64,000 nt of DNA from the NCBI RefSeq assembly GCF_035917415.1, contig NZ_CP109073.1, forward strand, positions 4,944,501 to 5,008,500, written 5' to 3'. Each line of letters opens with the position of its first letter. The first letter of the stretch is position 1. Under the pieces are notes generated by a model, which was not told the DNA's origin, did no database searches, and saw only the letters and a list, made by a program, of their open reading frames with translations. The position numbers and the translations under genes are program-made. Source of the DNA: Streptomyces sp. NBC_01803. GTDB taxonomy: Bacteria; Actinomycetota; Actinomycetes; Streptomycetales; Streptomycetaceae. Shown piece by piece: positions 18,895-27,514 of this stretch.

Positions 18895-20184
18895 ATGCTG
18901 AATGTGGGACTGACCGGCGGGATCGGCGCGGGCAAGAGCGAGGCGGTGCGGCTGCTGGCCGCGCACGGCGCGGTGATCGTGGACGCGGACCGGATCGCGC
19001 GGGAGGTCGTCGCGCCCGGCACGCCCGGACTGGCCGCCGTCGTCGCGGAGTTCGGCGACGGCATCCGCACCGCCGATGGCGCGCTCGACCGCGAGCGGCT
19101 CGGCCGGATCGTCTTCGGCGACGAGAGCCGCCGCCAGGCGCTCAACGCGATCGTCCACCCCCTGGTCGGCGCCCGCTCGGCCCAACTCCGCGACGCCGCG
19201 CCCCCGGACGCCGTCGTCGTGCACGACGTGCCGCTGCTGACCGAGAACGGCCTCGCGGACCTCTACGACGCGGTGGTGGTCGTGGACGCCTCCGAAGCCA
19301 CCCGCCTCGACCGCCTGACTCGCCTGCGCGGCATGACCGAACCCGACGCCCGCGCCCGCATGGCGGCCCAGGCCACCCGCGAAGACCGCCTGAAAACCGC
19401 GGACTTCGTCCTGGACAACGACGGCACGGTGGACGACCTGGCCCGCCAGGTGGACACGCTGTGGGACCGCCTGCGCGAGCTGCGGACCACACGGGAGCTG
19501 GGCCACCGGTTCGAGACGCTGACCACGGCCCACGTGGCGGACGCCTGCGTCCGCGCGCGGGTCCCGGTGCGCTGCGTCCCGCTCCGGGCCGTGGCGCCGG
19601 GCGCCCGCCTGGCGGGCCGCGCCCTGCCCGCGCGACATGTGGGCAGCGTCGACATCTTCCTCGAAGCGCTCGAAGAGGCCGCCCCCGGCGATGTGCTGGT
19701 GGTCGACAACGACGGCCGCGCCGACGAGGCGTGCGTCGGCGACCTCATGGTCCTGGAGGCCCGCGCGGCCGGCCTGGCGGGCATCGTGATCTGGGGCCTG
19801 CACCGCGACACGGCCGACATCCGCGCGATCGGCCTCCCGGTCTTCAGCCAGGGCGCCATCCCGACCGGCCCCCAACGCCTGGACCCCCGCCCGGCCGACG
19901 CCCTGGAGTCCGCGCGGGTGGGGGAGTGGACGGTGACCCGCGACGACCTGGTCCTGGCCGACGACGACGGCGCCCTCTTCATCCCGGCGTCGCACGCCCC
20001 GGACCTCCTCACCCTGGCGGAGAGCATCCGCGACACGGAACACCACCAGGCCGACCAGATCCGCGCGGGCACGCCCCTGCGCACACAGGTGGGCTTCCCC
20101 GCCTACCTCACCGCACGCCGCGAGACCCCGTCCCTGACCTTCCGCGAACACCTCCGCGCGATGGGCGGAGCGATCGAGGAGTGA
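18895..20184 (+). CDS. coaE: Dephospho-CoA kinase fused to an RraA-like domain
   Basis: Residues 1 to about 200 are dephospho-CoA kinase (last step of CoA synthesis): P-loop [17 protein letters not shown], the DAD of [29 protein letters not shown], and the lid [21 protein letters not shown]. From about residue 205 to 429 the same frame continues as an RraA/demethylmenaquinone-methyltransferase-like domain: [48 protein letters not shown] and [16 protein letters not shown], the last holding the Arg-Asp pair of RraA-type aldolases. CoaE is normally ~200 residues, so this is a genuine two-domain reading frame with no stop at the junction (~19490). The C-terminal domain's function is not established. 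Confidence 0.9.
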   Translation: MLNVGLTGGIGAGKSEAVRLLAAHGAVIVDADRIAREVVAPGTPGLAAVVAEFGDGIRTADGALDRERLGRIVFGDESRRQALNAIVHPLVGARSAQLRDAAPPDAVVVHDVPLLTENGLADLYDAVVVVDASEATRLDRLTRLRGMTEPDARARMAAQATREDRLKTADFVLDNDGTVDDLARQVDTLWDRLRELRTTRELGHRFETLTTAHVADACVRARVPVRCVPLRAVAPGARLAGRALPARHVGSVDIFLEALEEAAPGDVLVVDNDGRADEACVGDLMVLEARAAGLAGIVIWGLHRDTADIRAIGLPVFSQGAIPTGPQRLDPRPADALESARVGEWTVTRDDLVLADDDGALFIPASHAPDLLTLAESIRDTEHHQADQIRAGTPLRTQVGFPAYLTARRETPSLTFREHLRAMGGAIEE

Positions 20185-20221
20185 CCTGCTAGCCGGACCG
20201 TCGAAGCGGGAGAACCCACAG

Positions 20222-20521
20222 ATGCCGAGAACGACGCAACTCCGTACGTATACGGTCCGGGAAGGCATGCTCGACGCATGGGTGGAGCGCTGGCGTTCAC
20301 AGATCGTGCCCCTGCGCCTTGAGCTGGGCTTCGAGATCGGTGGGGCCTGGACCGACCGTGAACGGAACCAGTTCGTCTGGCTCATCTCCTATGACGGCCC
20401 GGAGACCTTCGCCGAACGGAACGCGCTCTACTGGGCCTCACCTGCTCGCGCGGCCATGAACCTCGATCCGGATGACTACGTGGAGCGCACCGAGGAGCGC
20501 CTGGTCGAGCCAGTGGTGTGA
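20222..20521 (+). CDS. NIPSNAP-family protein
   Basis: 99 residues of the NIPSNAP/Dabb ferredoxin-like fold: TQLRTYTVREGMLDAWVERW at the start, LRLELGFEIGGAWT, NQFVWLISYDGPETFAERN and YWASPARAAMN. Such proteins form dimeric alpha+beta barrels of mostly unknown function. ATG 20222 follows a GGGAG site. It ends directly against the stop of the convergent STAND gene (TGA then CTA, no spacer). Confidence 0.85.
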   Translation: MPRTTQLRTYTVREGMLDAWVERWRSQIVPLRLELGFEIGGAWTDRERNQFVWLISYDGPETFAERNALYWASPARAAMNLDPDDYVERTEERLVEPVV

Positions 20522-23500
20522 CTACGGAGACAACGGCAGCATGTGGTGCTGTCGCTCGCTCTCGCTCAGCACCCTGAAGACCCGTCCGTGGCCAGTGGCC
20601 TGTATGCGCGCGAAGTCGGGATCGGCGGGCCAGACGCGGGCGGTGCCATCGGTCGAGGCCGTGAGCAGCTTGGTCCCATCCGGTGACCACTGAACGGAAG
20701 TGACCCTGTCTTGATGGACGCCGACCACCGCGAGTGGCTCCTGCGTGTCGGCGGACCATACCCGGACAGTCCGGTCGTCCGATCCTGTGGCGATGCGTCG
20801 GCCGTCCCGGGACCAGGCGACAGCGCGGACGCGGCCTTCGTGTCCTGTCAACGTGGCCGCGCGGTGCCCCGTGGCGGCGTCCCACAGCGCGGCCGTCCAG
20901 TCCCCGGAGGCCGTGACGACACGGACTTCGTCCGGCGACCAGTCCACGTCGTCCACGTAGTTCTCATGGCCCCGGAGCACGGTGAGCTGTCGGCCGTCGG
21001 CCGCGTCCCACAACCGGCAGGTCCGGTCGTCGGACGCGGTGGCGATGAACCGCCCACTGGGTGACCAGGCGACCCCGCCCACCCAGTCCTGATGGCCGGA
21101 CAGAGCCATGAGCTCCGCACCCGAATCAGCCGCCAGCACGCGCAGCATTCCGTCGTGGTCGCCGGTGGCGACGCGGGTGCCGTCCGGCGACCAGGCCATC
21201 GCCTCGACGACGGAGTCCCGACGTTCGAACGCGACCCCTGAGACCTCGCTCCCGACGCGGAGAACGCCGTCATGGGAACTTGTGGCCAGACGGTCGCCGG
21301 TCGGTGACCACGCAACGCTCCAGACGCGGCCGTCATGGTCGACGAGCCGTCCGGTGGGTGCGCCCGTCGAGGCGTCCCAGACCGTCACGGTCCCGTCGTC
21401 GGAGGCAGTGGCGATCCGTTCGCCGTCGCCGGACCAGACCGCCCGGTTCAGGGGCCGCCGATGACGGTCCAGCAGCATCGACTCGGCCCCCCGCGGCCGC
21501 ACGTCCCAGATCCGGGCCGATCCGTCCGTCGAGCTGGTGGCGAGTCCGCGCCCGTCCGGTGACCATGTCACACCCCACACCGTGTCCGTATGCCCGCGCA
21601 GCACGGCCACGGTCTTGGCGTCCTGGGCATCGACGACCCGCACGGTCCGGTCGGATGACGCGGAGGCGAGTGTCCGTCCGTCGGGCGACCAGGCGATGTT
21701 CCATACGTAGTCCGCGTGTCCACGGACCAGCAGTCGCGGGTTCCCGGTGTGCGCGTCCCAGACGCGCACGGTGTGATCACCCGAGCCGGTGGCGATGCTC
21801 CGTCCGTCGGGCGACCAGGCGATTCCCTCCACGAAGTCGGAATGCCCGGTGAGAGTCGCGACTGACGTGCCTGTCGTCAGAGCCCAGACCATCGCCGTCT
21901 GATCATGGGACGCAGTCGCCAGACGGGTGCTGTCCGGGGCCCAGGCCACGCCCCACACATCACCACGGTGCCCACGCAGTTCATGCAGGAGATCGCCCGT
22001 AACGGAGTCCCAGACGCGCACCGCGCAGTCGCGGGATGTCGCCGCCACCCACCGTCCGTCAGGAGACCAGGCCACCTGCCGCACGATGTCGGAAGCGCCC
22101 GAGAACGACGCAAGGACCTCTCCCGACGCCACGTCCCAGATCCGCACCACTTCGTCGCGGGAAGCGGTGGCGAGTCTGGTCGAGTCGGGCGACCAGGCCA
22201 CCCCTTCGACCATCGCGTCACCGGAGCGCAGAACCCGCAGCGGCCGTCCGGAGCTCGCCTCGAAGATCCTCGCCGTTCCATCGCGCGACGCCGTGGCCAG
22301 CCACAGACCGCTGGGTGACCACGCGATGTGCCGCACGGTGTCGGTGTGCCCGTCGAGCTGGGCACGCAGATGGCTGAACGCCAGTGCCGTCATCAGCCCG
22401 CGCTGTGCGGCGGGCGTCGACGCGCATTCCCCCAGCGCGGCAAGAGACAGCAGCACCGCCAGCTCCGGGTCCTGCTCGGCGCTGCTGAGTACGTGCCGGC
22501 CGACGCTGTCCGAGACACGCCGCAGAAAGGCGAGATCCCGCCTGCGCGAGGCTTCGACGAGGGCGCGGGCCGAGTCCGACGTTTGTCCGCTCTGCTCAAG
22601 GGCGGACAGCCACCGCTCGGCGAGGGCGAGTCGTTCACCGGACAGGAGATAGTCGGTGCTGCACCCGGAGCGCCGCCAGTCGCCCGCCCACCGATCGAGC
22701 TCGGCGCGCTGCCGCAAGTGCTCGGCCTGCGTTTCGACTTCCTGTCGCAAGGGGGCCCACTGGCGGAACAGCGCCTCGTGGGTCACTTGCGCGAAGGCCC
22801 CGCCGCCGGCGTGGTCTCCGCCTTCTGTATCCGACACGAGAAGCCGTGCGTCGATGAAAGCGTCCACCACCCGGCGCTCCACGTCCGTCAGTTCGGTCAG
22901 CGACACCCGGCGCCGGGCGACATCCTGTCCCTGGACGGTGACGAACCGCAGCAATACACGCAGCACGGAATCGATGGCGTTCGCGCCCTGGAGCGCGGAC
23001 ACGGTGTGATCCGCCTGCCGGGCCAGGGCCCCGGCCACCCCTCCCCGACTGCGGTAGAGCTCCTCGGTGATGGTTCCGTCCGGTCCCGAGCCGAAGTACA
23101 GCTCCTGGAGGAGGTATGCGAGCAGCGGGAGCGCGTCGTTCGAGCCGGTGTCGTTCACGATGGTGTCCACCACACCGGGCGCGAAAGACAGGCCGACCAG
23201 CGAACCGGGTTTCTCCACCGCCTCGATGAGCTGCCGTCTGCCGAGTGCGCCGATGGCCATCGGGTTGCGGAAGTACTCGGCGTATTCCGTGCTGAGCAGG
23301 TCCCCGAGGAAGTCGATACGGAGCGTTACCAGCACGCTGAGCCGTGAATCGCGCTCCACACACCTGTGAAGTGCTTCCAGGAAGTGGCCGCGTTCCCGTT
23401 CACCGGCCAGGGTGACGACTTCCTCGAACTGATCGATGACGAGGAGCATGCGCTGGAAACGGCCGCCTCCGCGCAAGCGCGCCAGCTCTTCGGCGAGGGC

Positions 23501-24142
23501 CTCCGGTGCTCGCTGGAGTCGCCGCAGGATCGTGTCCACCGGCTCACGGTCTCCGACGGCGGTCGCTATGGCCGTGGCCAGTGCCCTCATCGGCTCGGAG
23601 CCGGGGGCGAAGGCGGGGAGAACCGACCAGCGCCGGTCGCGCAGGCGTGGCATGATGCCCGCCCTGACCAGCGAGGACTTTCCGCTGCCCGAGGCACCGA
23701 CAAGGGCGATGAACCTGTCGGTGGTCCGGGGCGCCACCTCGTGGAGCCTGCGCGTCAGGTCGGCCGTGTCCGCCTCCCGGCCGAAGAAGACAGCCGCCTC
23801 GTCCTCGGCGAAGGCGTCCAGGCCGGGATAGGGGACCCGGTCGCGAGGCCAGTCGGGCCGCTGCGGGGGTGCCGGGTTCTCCAGGCGGTAGACGATCACC
23901 TGGACGATCACCATCGTGACGACGAGCAGCCCGATGCCGGGTACGGCGATCCGCTGGAGAAGGCGCAGCAGCAGCGGAACGTCGTCCACGTTCGTCGCGT
24001 AGTTGGTGACGATGCCCAGCAAGCTCGCGACGAGCACGAGTAAGACTTGTAAGAGCAACTGCAGACGGTCCTTCACGAAGAGATCACCGTCTCGCCGATC
24101 CCGCTCAGTCGCAGCACGCCAGGCTCCTGTCCTTCGCCGCAC
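20522..24142 (-). CDS. Membrane-anchored STAND NTPase with 14 WD40 repeats
   Basis: 1206 residues. Two hydrophobic helices at about 27-46 and 66-86 anchor the N terminus. An nSTAND1-type NTPase follows: FFGREADTADL, Walker A GASGSGKSS at ~149-157, Walker B MLLVIDQFEEV at ~232-242, then winged-helix/helical segments to about residue 590. Residues ~600-1190 hold 14 WD40 repeats (each with AWSPDG...ATAS.D), enough for two seven-bladed propellers. STAND proteins are signal-activated oligomerising switches; in bacteria many belong to defence or regulated cell death, but no effector domain is recognised here beyond the membrane helices. The start is uncertain: GTG at 24142, or GTG at 24076 just before the first helix. 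Confidence 0.88.
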   Translation of the reverse strand: MRRRTGAWRAATERDRRDGDLFVKDRLQLLLQVLLVLVASLLGIVTNYATNVDDVPLLLRLLQRIAVPGIGLLVVTMVIVQVIVYRLENPAPPQRPDWPRDRVPYPGLDAFAEDEAAVFFGREADTADLTRRLHEVAPRTTDRFIALVGASGSGKSSLVRAGIMPRLRDRRWSVLPAFAPGSEPMRALATAIATAVGDREPVDTILRRLQRAPEALAEELARLRGGGRFQRMLLVIDQFEEVVTLAGERERGHFLEALHRCVERDSRLSVLVTLRIDFLGDLLSTEYAEYFRNPMAIGALGRRQLIEAVEKPGSLVGLSFAPGVVDTIVNDTGSNDALPLLAYLLQELYFGSGPDGTITEELYRSRGGVAGALARQADHTVSALQGANAIDSVLRVLLRFVTVQGQDVARRRVSLTELTDVERRVVDAFIDARLLVSDTEGGDHAGGGAFAQVTHEALFRQWAPLRQEVETQAEHLRQRAELDRWAGDWRRSGCSTDYLLSGERLALAERWLSALEQSGQTSDSARALVEASRRRDLAFLRRVSDSVGRHVLSSAEQDPELAVLLSLAALGECASTPAAQRGLMTALAFSHLRAQLDGHTDTVRHIAWSPSGLWLATASRDGTARIFEASSGRPLRVLRSGDAMVEGVAWSPDSTRLATASRDEVVRIWDVASGEVLASFSGASDIVRQVAWSPDGRWVAATSRDCAVRVWDSVTGDLLHELRGHRGDVWGVAWAPDSTRLATASHDQTAMVWALTTGTSVATLTGHSDFVEGIAWSPDGRSIATGSGDHTVRVWDAHTGNPRLLVRGHADYVWNIAWSPDGRTLASASSDRTVRVVDAQDAKTVAVLRGHTDTVWGVTWSPDGRGLATSSTDGSARIWDVRPRGAESMLLDRHRRPLNRAVWSGDGERIATASDDGTVTVWDASTGAPTGRLVDHDGRVWSVAWSPTGDRLATSSHDGVLRVGSEVSGVAFERRDSVVEAMAWSPDGTRVATGDHDGMLRVLAADSGAELMALSGHQDWVGGVAWSPSGRFIATASDDRTCRLWDAADGRQLTVLRGHENYVDDVDWSPDEVRVVTASGDWTAALWDAATGHRAATLTGHEGRVRAVAWSRDGRRIATGSDDRTVRVWSADTQEPLAVVGVHQDRVTSVQWSPDGTKLLTASTDGTARVWPADPDFARIQATGHGRVFRVLSESERQHHMLPLSP

Positions 24143-24256
24143 CCGCTCTGTCCATCATCGGAGTCGCGGCATCCGACCACAAGATCAGAAATGAGTCCAC
24201 CCGCGCGCAGAGCGTCTGCGTCACCGTCGGCACAGGGGGCAACGGTCGCGGCCGTC

Positions 24257-24837
24257 TCATCGGTTCCAGCCGAAGGTGGTGGGGGCGAGGCGCTGGCCCT
24301 CCAGTTCCTTGTGGACGGCCACGCGGTCGAACACCGTGCCGTGTGCGCGGCCGGGGCGAACGTCCTGCCGCTGAGGTCCCGGCCGCTCAACTCCCGCACG
24401 GCGGCCATCTGCCCGGGCGCCCGGCAGGGACAGCACCCGGGGGAGGTCGAGCAGGCCGGAATTCGCGGCGAGTTCGTACAGCGAGCGGACGAGCCGCCCC
24501 GCGCGGGCGGGGGCGCGGCGGCGGACGTGGTACGTCGTGCGCGTCGGCCGTGAGACGGGCACGACGAGCGCGGAATCGCGCACCCAGAGCGGCAGTTTCC
24601 GCTCCATGGCCAACGCCTCGACGCCGCGCACCGCCCCCGCCCGGCGCCCAACCGCGCGTCCCGCACTCGCACTTCGACCATGTACGCCACGTGGCGGTTC
24701 TCGGCGGGGATCTGATCCGTGGGCTCGGTCGGCCGTACGGACCAGCCCTGTTCCGTCAACTCCTTGATAGCGAGCGTCAGTTCGTCCGGATGAACGAGGA
24801 TCTGCACAGCGACGCGCAGCCGCCGGTTGTACGGCAT
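24257..24837 (-). pseudogene. Frameshifted conserved hypothetical gene
   Basis: The start is good (ATG at 24837 with GAGG 5 nt upstream) and the first ~65 codons read MPYNRRLRVAVQILVHPDEL onward, but the homologous protein then continues in a different frame from about 24640 (VEALAMERKLPLWVRDSALV), returns to the first frame at about 24415 (MAAVRELSGRDLSGRTF) and shifts again near 24355 to end RVAVHKELEGQRLAPTTFGW at 24257. The first shift falls in a G5 run. Three shifts in 300 bases indicate a decayed gene, or local sequence error. The intact protein would be ~195 residues, of unknown function, and of a kind I believe is common in Streptomyces near XRE/DUF397 loci. Confidence 0.7.
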
Positions 24838-24892
24838 CCGGACCTCACTGCCGGTGCCCCCCGCCGCCACTGGAACACGCGAACTTGTCCGG

Positions 24893-25117
24893 TCAGCAGG
24901 GGATGTCGATCACGCCGGCGACCACGTTGGAGTCGTGGGTGTGGGCCTCTGTCCGCGACGCGCGCTCGGCCTGGACCCGGTCCGGCTCGACGTCGTAGGC
25001 CGTGCCCACCCAGCCGCAGGAGCACCACGCGCAGAAGTACGGTTCGAAGCGGTCCTTCTTCCGCCCTCGCGGCGGATCCATGAACACGCGCCAGACCTCG
25101 ACCCGATGCGTCGGCAT
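24893..25117 (-). CDS. Small conserved protein with a CxxCxC motif
   Basis: 74 residues, Arg/Lys-rich with a CAWCSCGWVG cluster that may bind metal. The ATG at 25117 has GGAG six nt upstream; the frame is also open from a GTG at 25168, which would overlap the preceding HTH gene by 14 nt. It is the third gene of a minus-strand operon (ATPase, HTH protein, this). Function unknown. Confidence 0.65.
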   Translation of the reverse strand: MPTHRVEVWRVFMDPPRGRKKDRFEPYFCAWCSCGWVGTAYDVEPDRVQAERASRTEAHTHDSNVVAGVIDIPC

Positions 25118-25154
25118 CTCATGCTCCGTCCGGCGTGGCCACCACGGCATGCGC

Positions 25155-25382
25155 CTAGCTTTGCTCACGGTCCCCAGTCTGGCGGACAGCGGTTGTCGCC
25201 ACGCGGAGTTGGGCGGCTTCGCGGCGGGAGCGGAGCGGGACTTCCCATTCCTTGAACAGTTTGGTGAGGTACGGCGCCGACACCTCGTAGTGCCGGGCGA
25301 GCGCGTTCATGGACGTCTTCTCTTCGAGGTAGAGGCGGATGGCCTCGTCCTTCGGGATGACCGGCATACGGCGGGTCGGCAT
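25155..25382 (-). CDS. Small helix-turn-helix protein
   Basis: 75 residues with one clear helix-turn-helix: EEKTSMNALARHYEVSAPYL followed by a recognition helix TKLFKEWEVPLRSR, resembling the HTH of resolvases/homeodomain-like regulators. The ATG at 25382 has GGAGG 9 nt upstream. It stands 16 nt after the GHKL ATPase gene. Probably a DNA-binding regulator of the local operons; target not visible. Confidence 0.7.
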   Translation of the reverse strand: MPTRRMPVIPKDEAIRLYLEEKTSMNALARHYEVSAPYLTKLFKEWEVPLRSRREAAQLRVATTAVRQTGDREQS

Positions 25383-25398
25383 GGTTGTCGCGCCTCCT

Positions 25399-25857
25399 TC
25401 AGTGGGGGGTCGGCAGGTCGAGTTCGGCCCACACCGTCTTGCCGCACGGCCGCCGGTCCTGGACGCCCCAGCGGTCCGCGAAGGCGTCGATCAGAAGAAG
25501 TCCGCGCCCTGACTCCGCCTCCGGGTGGGAGAGGGCGAAGTCGGGGTGCTTGTCGGCGAGCATGTCCGTCACCTCGACGCGCAGCACGGTCGGCATCAGC
25601 AGGCCGGGCCCGGTGGCGAGGCGCATACGGAAGTCGCGGTCGAGGCAACGGCCGTGCAGGGCGGCGTTCGTGGCGAGTTCGGCGACGACCGACTCGGCGG
25701 TCTGCGAGACGCGGCAACAGTGCGGCCAGCCCCAGTCCGCGAGTTGCTGCGTGGCCATCAACCGGGCCAGGCGCGCACCGTGGCGGGTGGAGCTGAAAAG
25801 TTGCACGTACTCGTACAGGGGCGGGGCGATCTCTGTAGGGGGAATTCCGGTCATCAT
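25399..25857 (-). CDS. RsbW-like GHKL ATP-binding protein (anti-sigma/regulatory kinase family)
   Basis: 152 residues with the HATPase_c_2 fold: N-box VVAELATNAALHG at ~60-72, a degenerate G1 region (EVTDMLADKHPD) and G2 SGRGLLLIDAFADRWG. Streptomyces carry many such proteins next to XRE/DUF397 pairs; some are anti-sigma or regulatory kinases, most uncharacterised. Divergent from the XRE operon at 26011, in the arrangement of abaA/whiJ-like loci. Starts at 25857 or the adjacent ATG at 25854. Confidence 0.88.
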   Translation of the reverse strand: MMTGIPPTEIAPPLYEYVQLFSSTRHGARLARLMATQQLADWGWPHCCRVSQTAESVVAELATNAALHGRCLDRDFRMRLATGPGLLMPTVLRVEVTDMLADKHPDFALSHPEAESGRGLLLIDAFADRWGVQDRRPCGKTVWAELDLPTPH

Positions 25858-26010
25858 GGCAACGAGTTTCGCCGCGTGAGACTACTGTTACCAGTAGTTA
25901 CGACCGTACCCGGGCCGCAGGTCCGAGGCTTGTCGGAGCCGGGTCCGGGTCATCGGTAGAAACACCGTGGGGTGTGGGTAGTTACCCAGGGAATGGCGGA
26001 GGTACGCGGC

Positions 26011-26865
26011 ATGGCGGAAACGGCCCGGCCGGAGATCGATGAGGAAGCGGTCGCGCGCGCGGAGGCGGAGGGGACGGAGCCTCTACTCCGGGCCGTCGGG
26101 AAGATCATCAAGACCCTGCGGGAGAACGCCAAGCTCACGCAGGTGGAGTTCGGCGAGGCCATCGGGTATGGCGTCGAGCAGGTGTCGTCGGTGGAGCGCG
26201 GGAGGCGGGCGCCGAAGGCGCAGTTCATCGAGGCGGCGGAGCGCGTGCTGAACGCGCGGGGTGTGCTGAAGGGCATTCAGGAGGACATCGACAAGGCTAG
26301 TTTCTCGTCCCGACTGCGGCAGTTCGTGAAGGTTGAGGGCGAGGCCGTCGAGATCCACGAGTACAACCCGTTGGTCGTGCCGGGGTTGTTGCAGACCGAG
26401 GCGTACACCCGCACGCTGTACCGCATGCGACGGCCGCTGCTCGCGGAGGAGACGATCGAGCAGAACGTCGCGGAGCGGATGTCCCGGCGGGTTGTGTTCG
26501 ACCGGTGGCCCGCGCCGATCATGAGCTTCGTCATCGAGGAGTCGGTGCTGCGCCGCCCGGTCGGTGGCAAATCCACAATTAAGGGGCAGTACGAGCGCAT
26601 CCTCCAGGTGGGGGTTATGCGGAATGTGGAGATTCAGGTAGTGCCTTGGGACTTGGAGGACCACGCGCAGACGTACGGCATGGCTGCCTTGCTGGAGTTG
26701 AAAGACCGGAAGATTGCCTACTCCGAGGCCCAGGGACGGAGCTTCTGGTTCACCAAGCGGGCGGAGGTGCGGGAGGTCGAGGCTCGTTATGGGATTATCC
26801 GTGCGCAGGCGCTCACGCCACGTGAGTCATGTGAGTTCATCGAGAAGTTGCTGGGAGAGACATGA
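26011..26865 (+). CDS. XRE-family regulator with DUF5753 domain (WhiJ/AbaA-like)
   Basis: 284 residues. N-terminal helix-turn-helix at about residues 30-85 (LRENAKLTQVEFGEAIGYG, then VEQVSSVERGRRAP) and a C-terminal DUF5753 region (VPGLLQTEAYTRTLYR, VFDRWPAPIMSFVIEESVL, QVVPWDLEDHAQTYGMA). Such proteins work with a DUF397 partner in developmental or antibiotic regulation. The ATG at 26011 is chosen over ATG 25993 because GGAGG lies 8 nt upstream of it. Overlaps the DUF397 gene by ATGA. Confidence 0.92.
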   Translation: MAETARPEIDEEAVARAEAEGTEPLLRAVGKIIKTLRENAKLTQVEFGEAIGYGVEQVSSVERGRRAPKAQFIEAAERVLNARGVLKGIQEDIDKASFSSRLRQFVKVEGEAVEIHEYNPLVVPGLLQTEAYTRTLYRMRRPLLAEETIEQNVAERMSRRVVFDRWPAPIMSFVIEESVLRRPVGGKSTIKGQYERILQVGVMRNVEIQVVPWDLEDHAQTYGMAALLELKDRKIAYSEAQGRSFWFTKRAEVREVEARYGIIRAQALTPRESCEFIEKLLGET

Positions 26866-27170
26866 GGGCCGAAGAGCTTCATTGGTTCAAGAGCAGCTAC
26901 AGCGGCAACGAGCCCGGCGATGCGTGCGTCGAGGTGGCGTGGACTAAGAGCAGCCATAGCGGCGGCGCACCTGGTGATGAGTGCGTCGAGGTCGCCTGGA
27001 GCAAGAGCAGCCACAGCGACAACGAGGGCGGGGAGTGCGTCGAGGTGGCGCGTTGCTGCGGCTCCGTTCATGTCCGGGACTCGAAGAACAAGAGCGGCGG
27101 GCAGCTCGCGCTTTCGGGCGAACAGTGGGCCGCGTTCGTCAGCGCCGCTACCGTTGGCTCATGGACGTAG
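26862..27170 (+). CDS. DUF397 protein with a tripled N-terminal motif
   Basis: 102 residues. A normal DUF397 protein has one WFKSSYSGNEGGDCVEVA-type segment and then the GSVHVRDSKN strand and a terminal FV. Here the first segment occurs three times in tandem, at residues 8-26, 27-45 and 46-63 (19, 19 and 18 residues; nt 26883-27050), before a single SVHVRDSKNKSGGQL and WAAFV. Start by ATGA overlap with the XRE gene, so it is translationally coupled to its presumed partner. It overlaps the next start by 10 nt. Confidence 0.88.
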   Translation: MRAEELHWFKSSYSGNEPGDACVEVAWTKSSHSGGAPGDECVEVAWSKSSHSDNEGGECVEVARCCGSVHVRDSKNKSGGQLALSGEQWAAFVSAATVGSWT

Positions 27171-27514
27171 CATCCGCCGTTGCCCTGGTCTCGGTCGCCG
27201 CTGGGAGTGCCGCGACCGAGGCCGGGCGGCAAGCGTGGGAGTCACTGGTCGCGTTGACCCGCCGCCTCTCGGGCCGGGGTGACCCGGACCCGGGGGATGA
27301 GGCGGCGGTACGGGAGTTGACCGTCCGGGTGGACGAAGAGGCGGGAGCGGACGGGGAGTTCGCCTCGGAGCTGGTTCGCTGGGCCGAGGCGCATCAGGGC
27401 GCGCTCGTGCGGCAGACCCGCGTGGAGAACGTCATCTCCGGCAACGCCACGGTCCACGGCCCGGTGATCCAGACGCACACCATCCACGGCGGTCTCCACT
27501 TCGGCGGTTCCTAG
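27161..27514 (+). CDS. Small protein with a Gly/Val-His C-terminal motif, XRE/DUF397 operon
   Basis: 117 residues from ATG 27161, which lies inside the end of the DUF397 gene. An Ala-rich N terminus (SAVALVSVAAGSAATEAGRQAWESL) is followed by an acidic middle and the ending VENVISGNATVHGPVIQTHT, then IHGGLHFGGS. The VISG...GPVIQ...IHGG pattern recurs at the edges of actinobacterial signalling and conflict proteins (family not named here). Third member of the XRE/DUF397 operon. Function unknown. Its TAG stop shares a CTAG with the stop of the convergent FUSC gene. Confidence 0.75.
   Translation: MDVASAVALVSVAAGSAATEAGRQAWESLVALTRRLSGRGDPDPGDEAAVRELTVRVDEEAGADGEFASELVRWAEAHQGALVRQTRVENVISGNATVHGPVIQTHTIHGGLHFGGS

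Noticed and set aside
24073..24870. A single 265-codon gene on the minus strand
   Set aside because: Only the first part is conserved in that frame; the middle and end of the homologous protein lie in other frames, so it is treated as a pseudogene.
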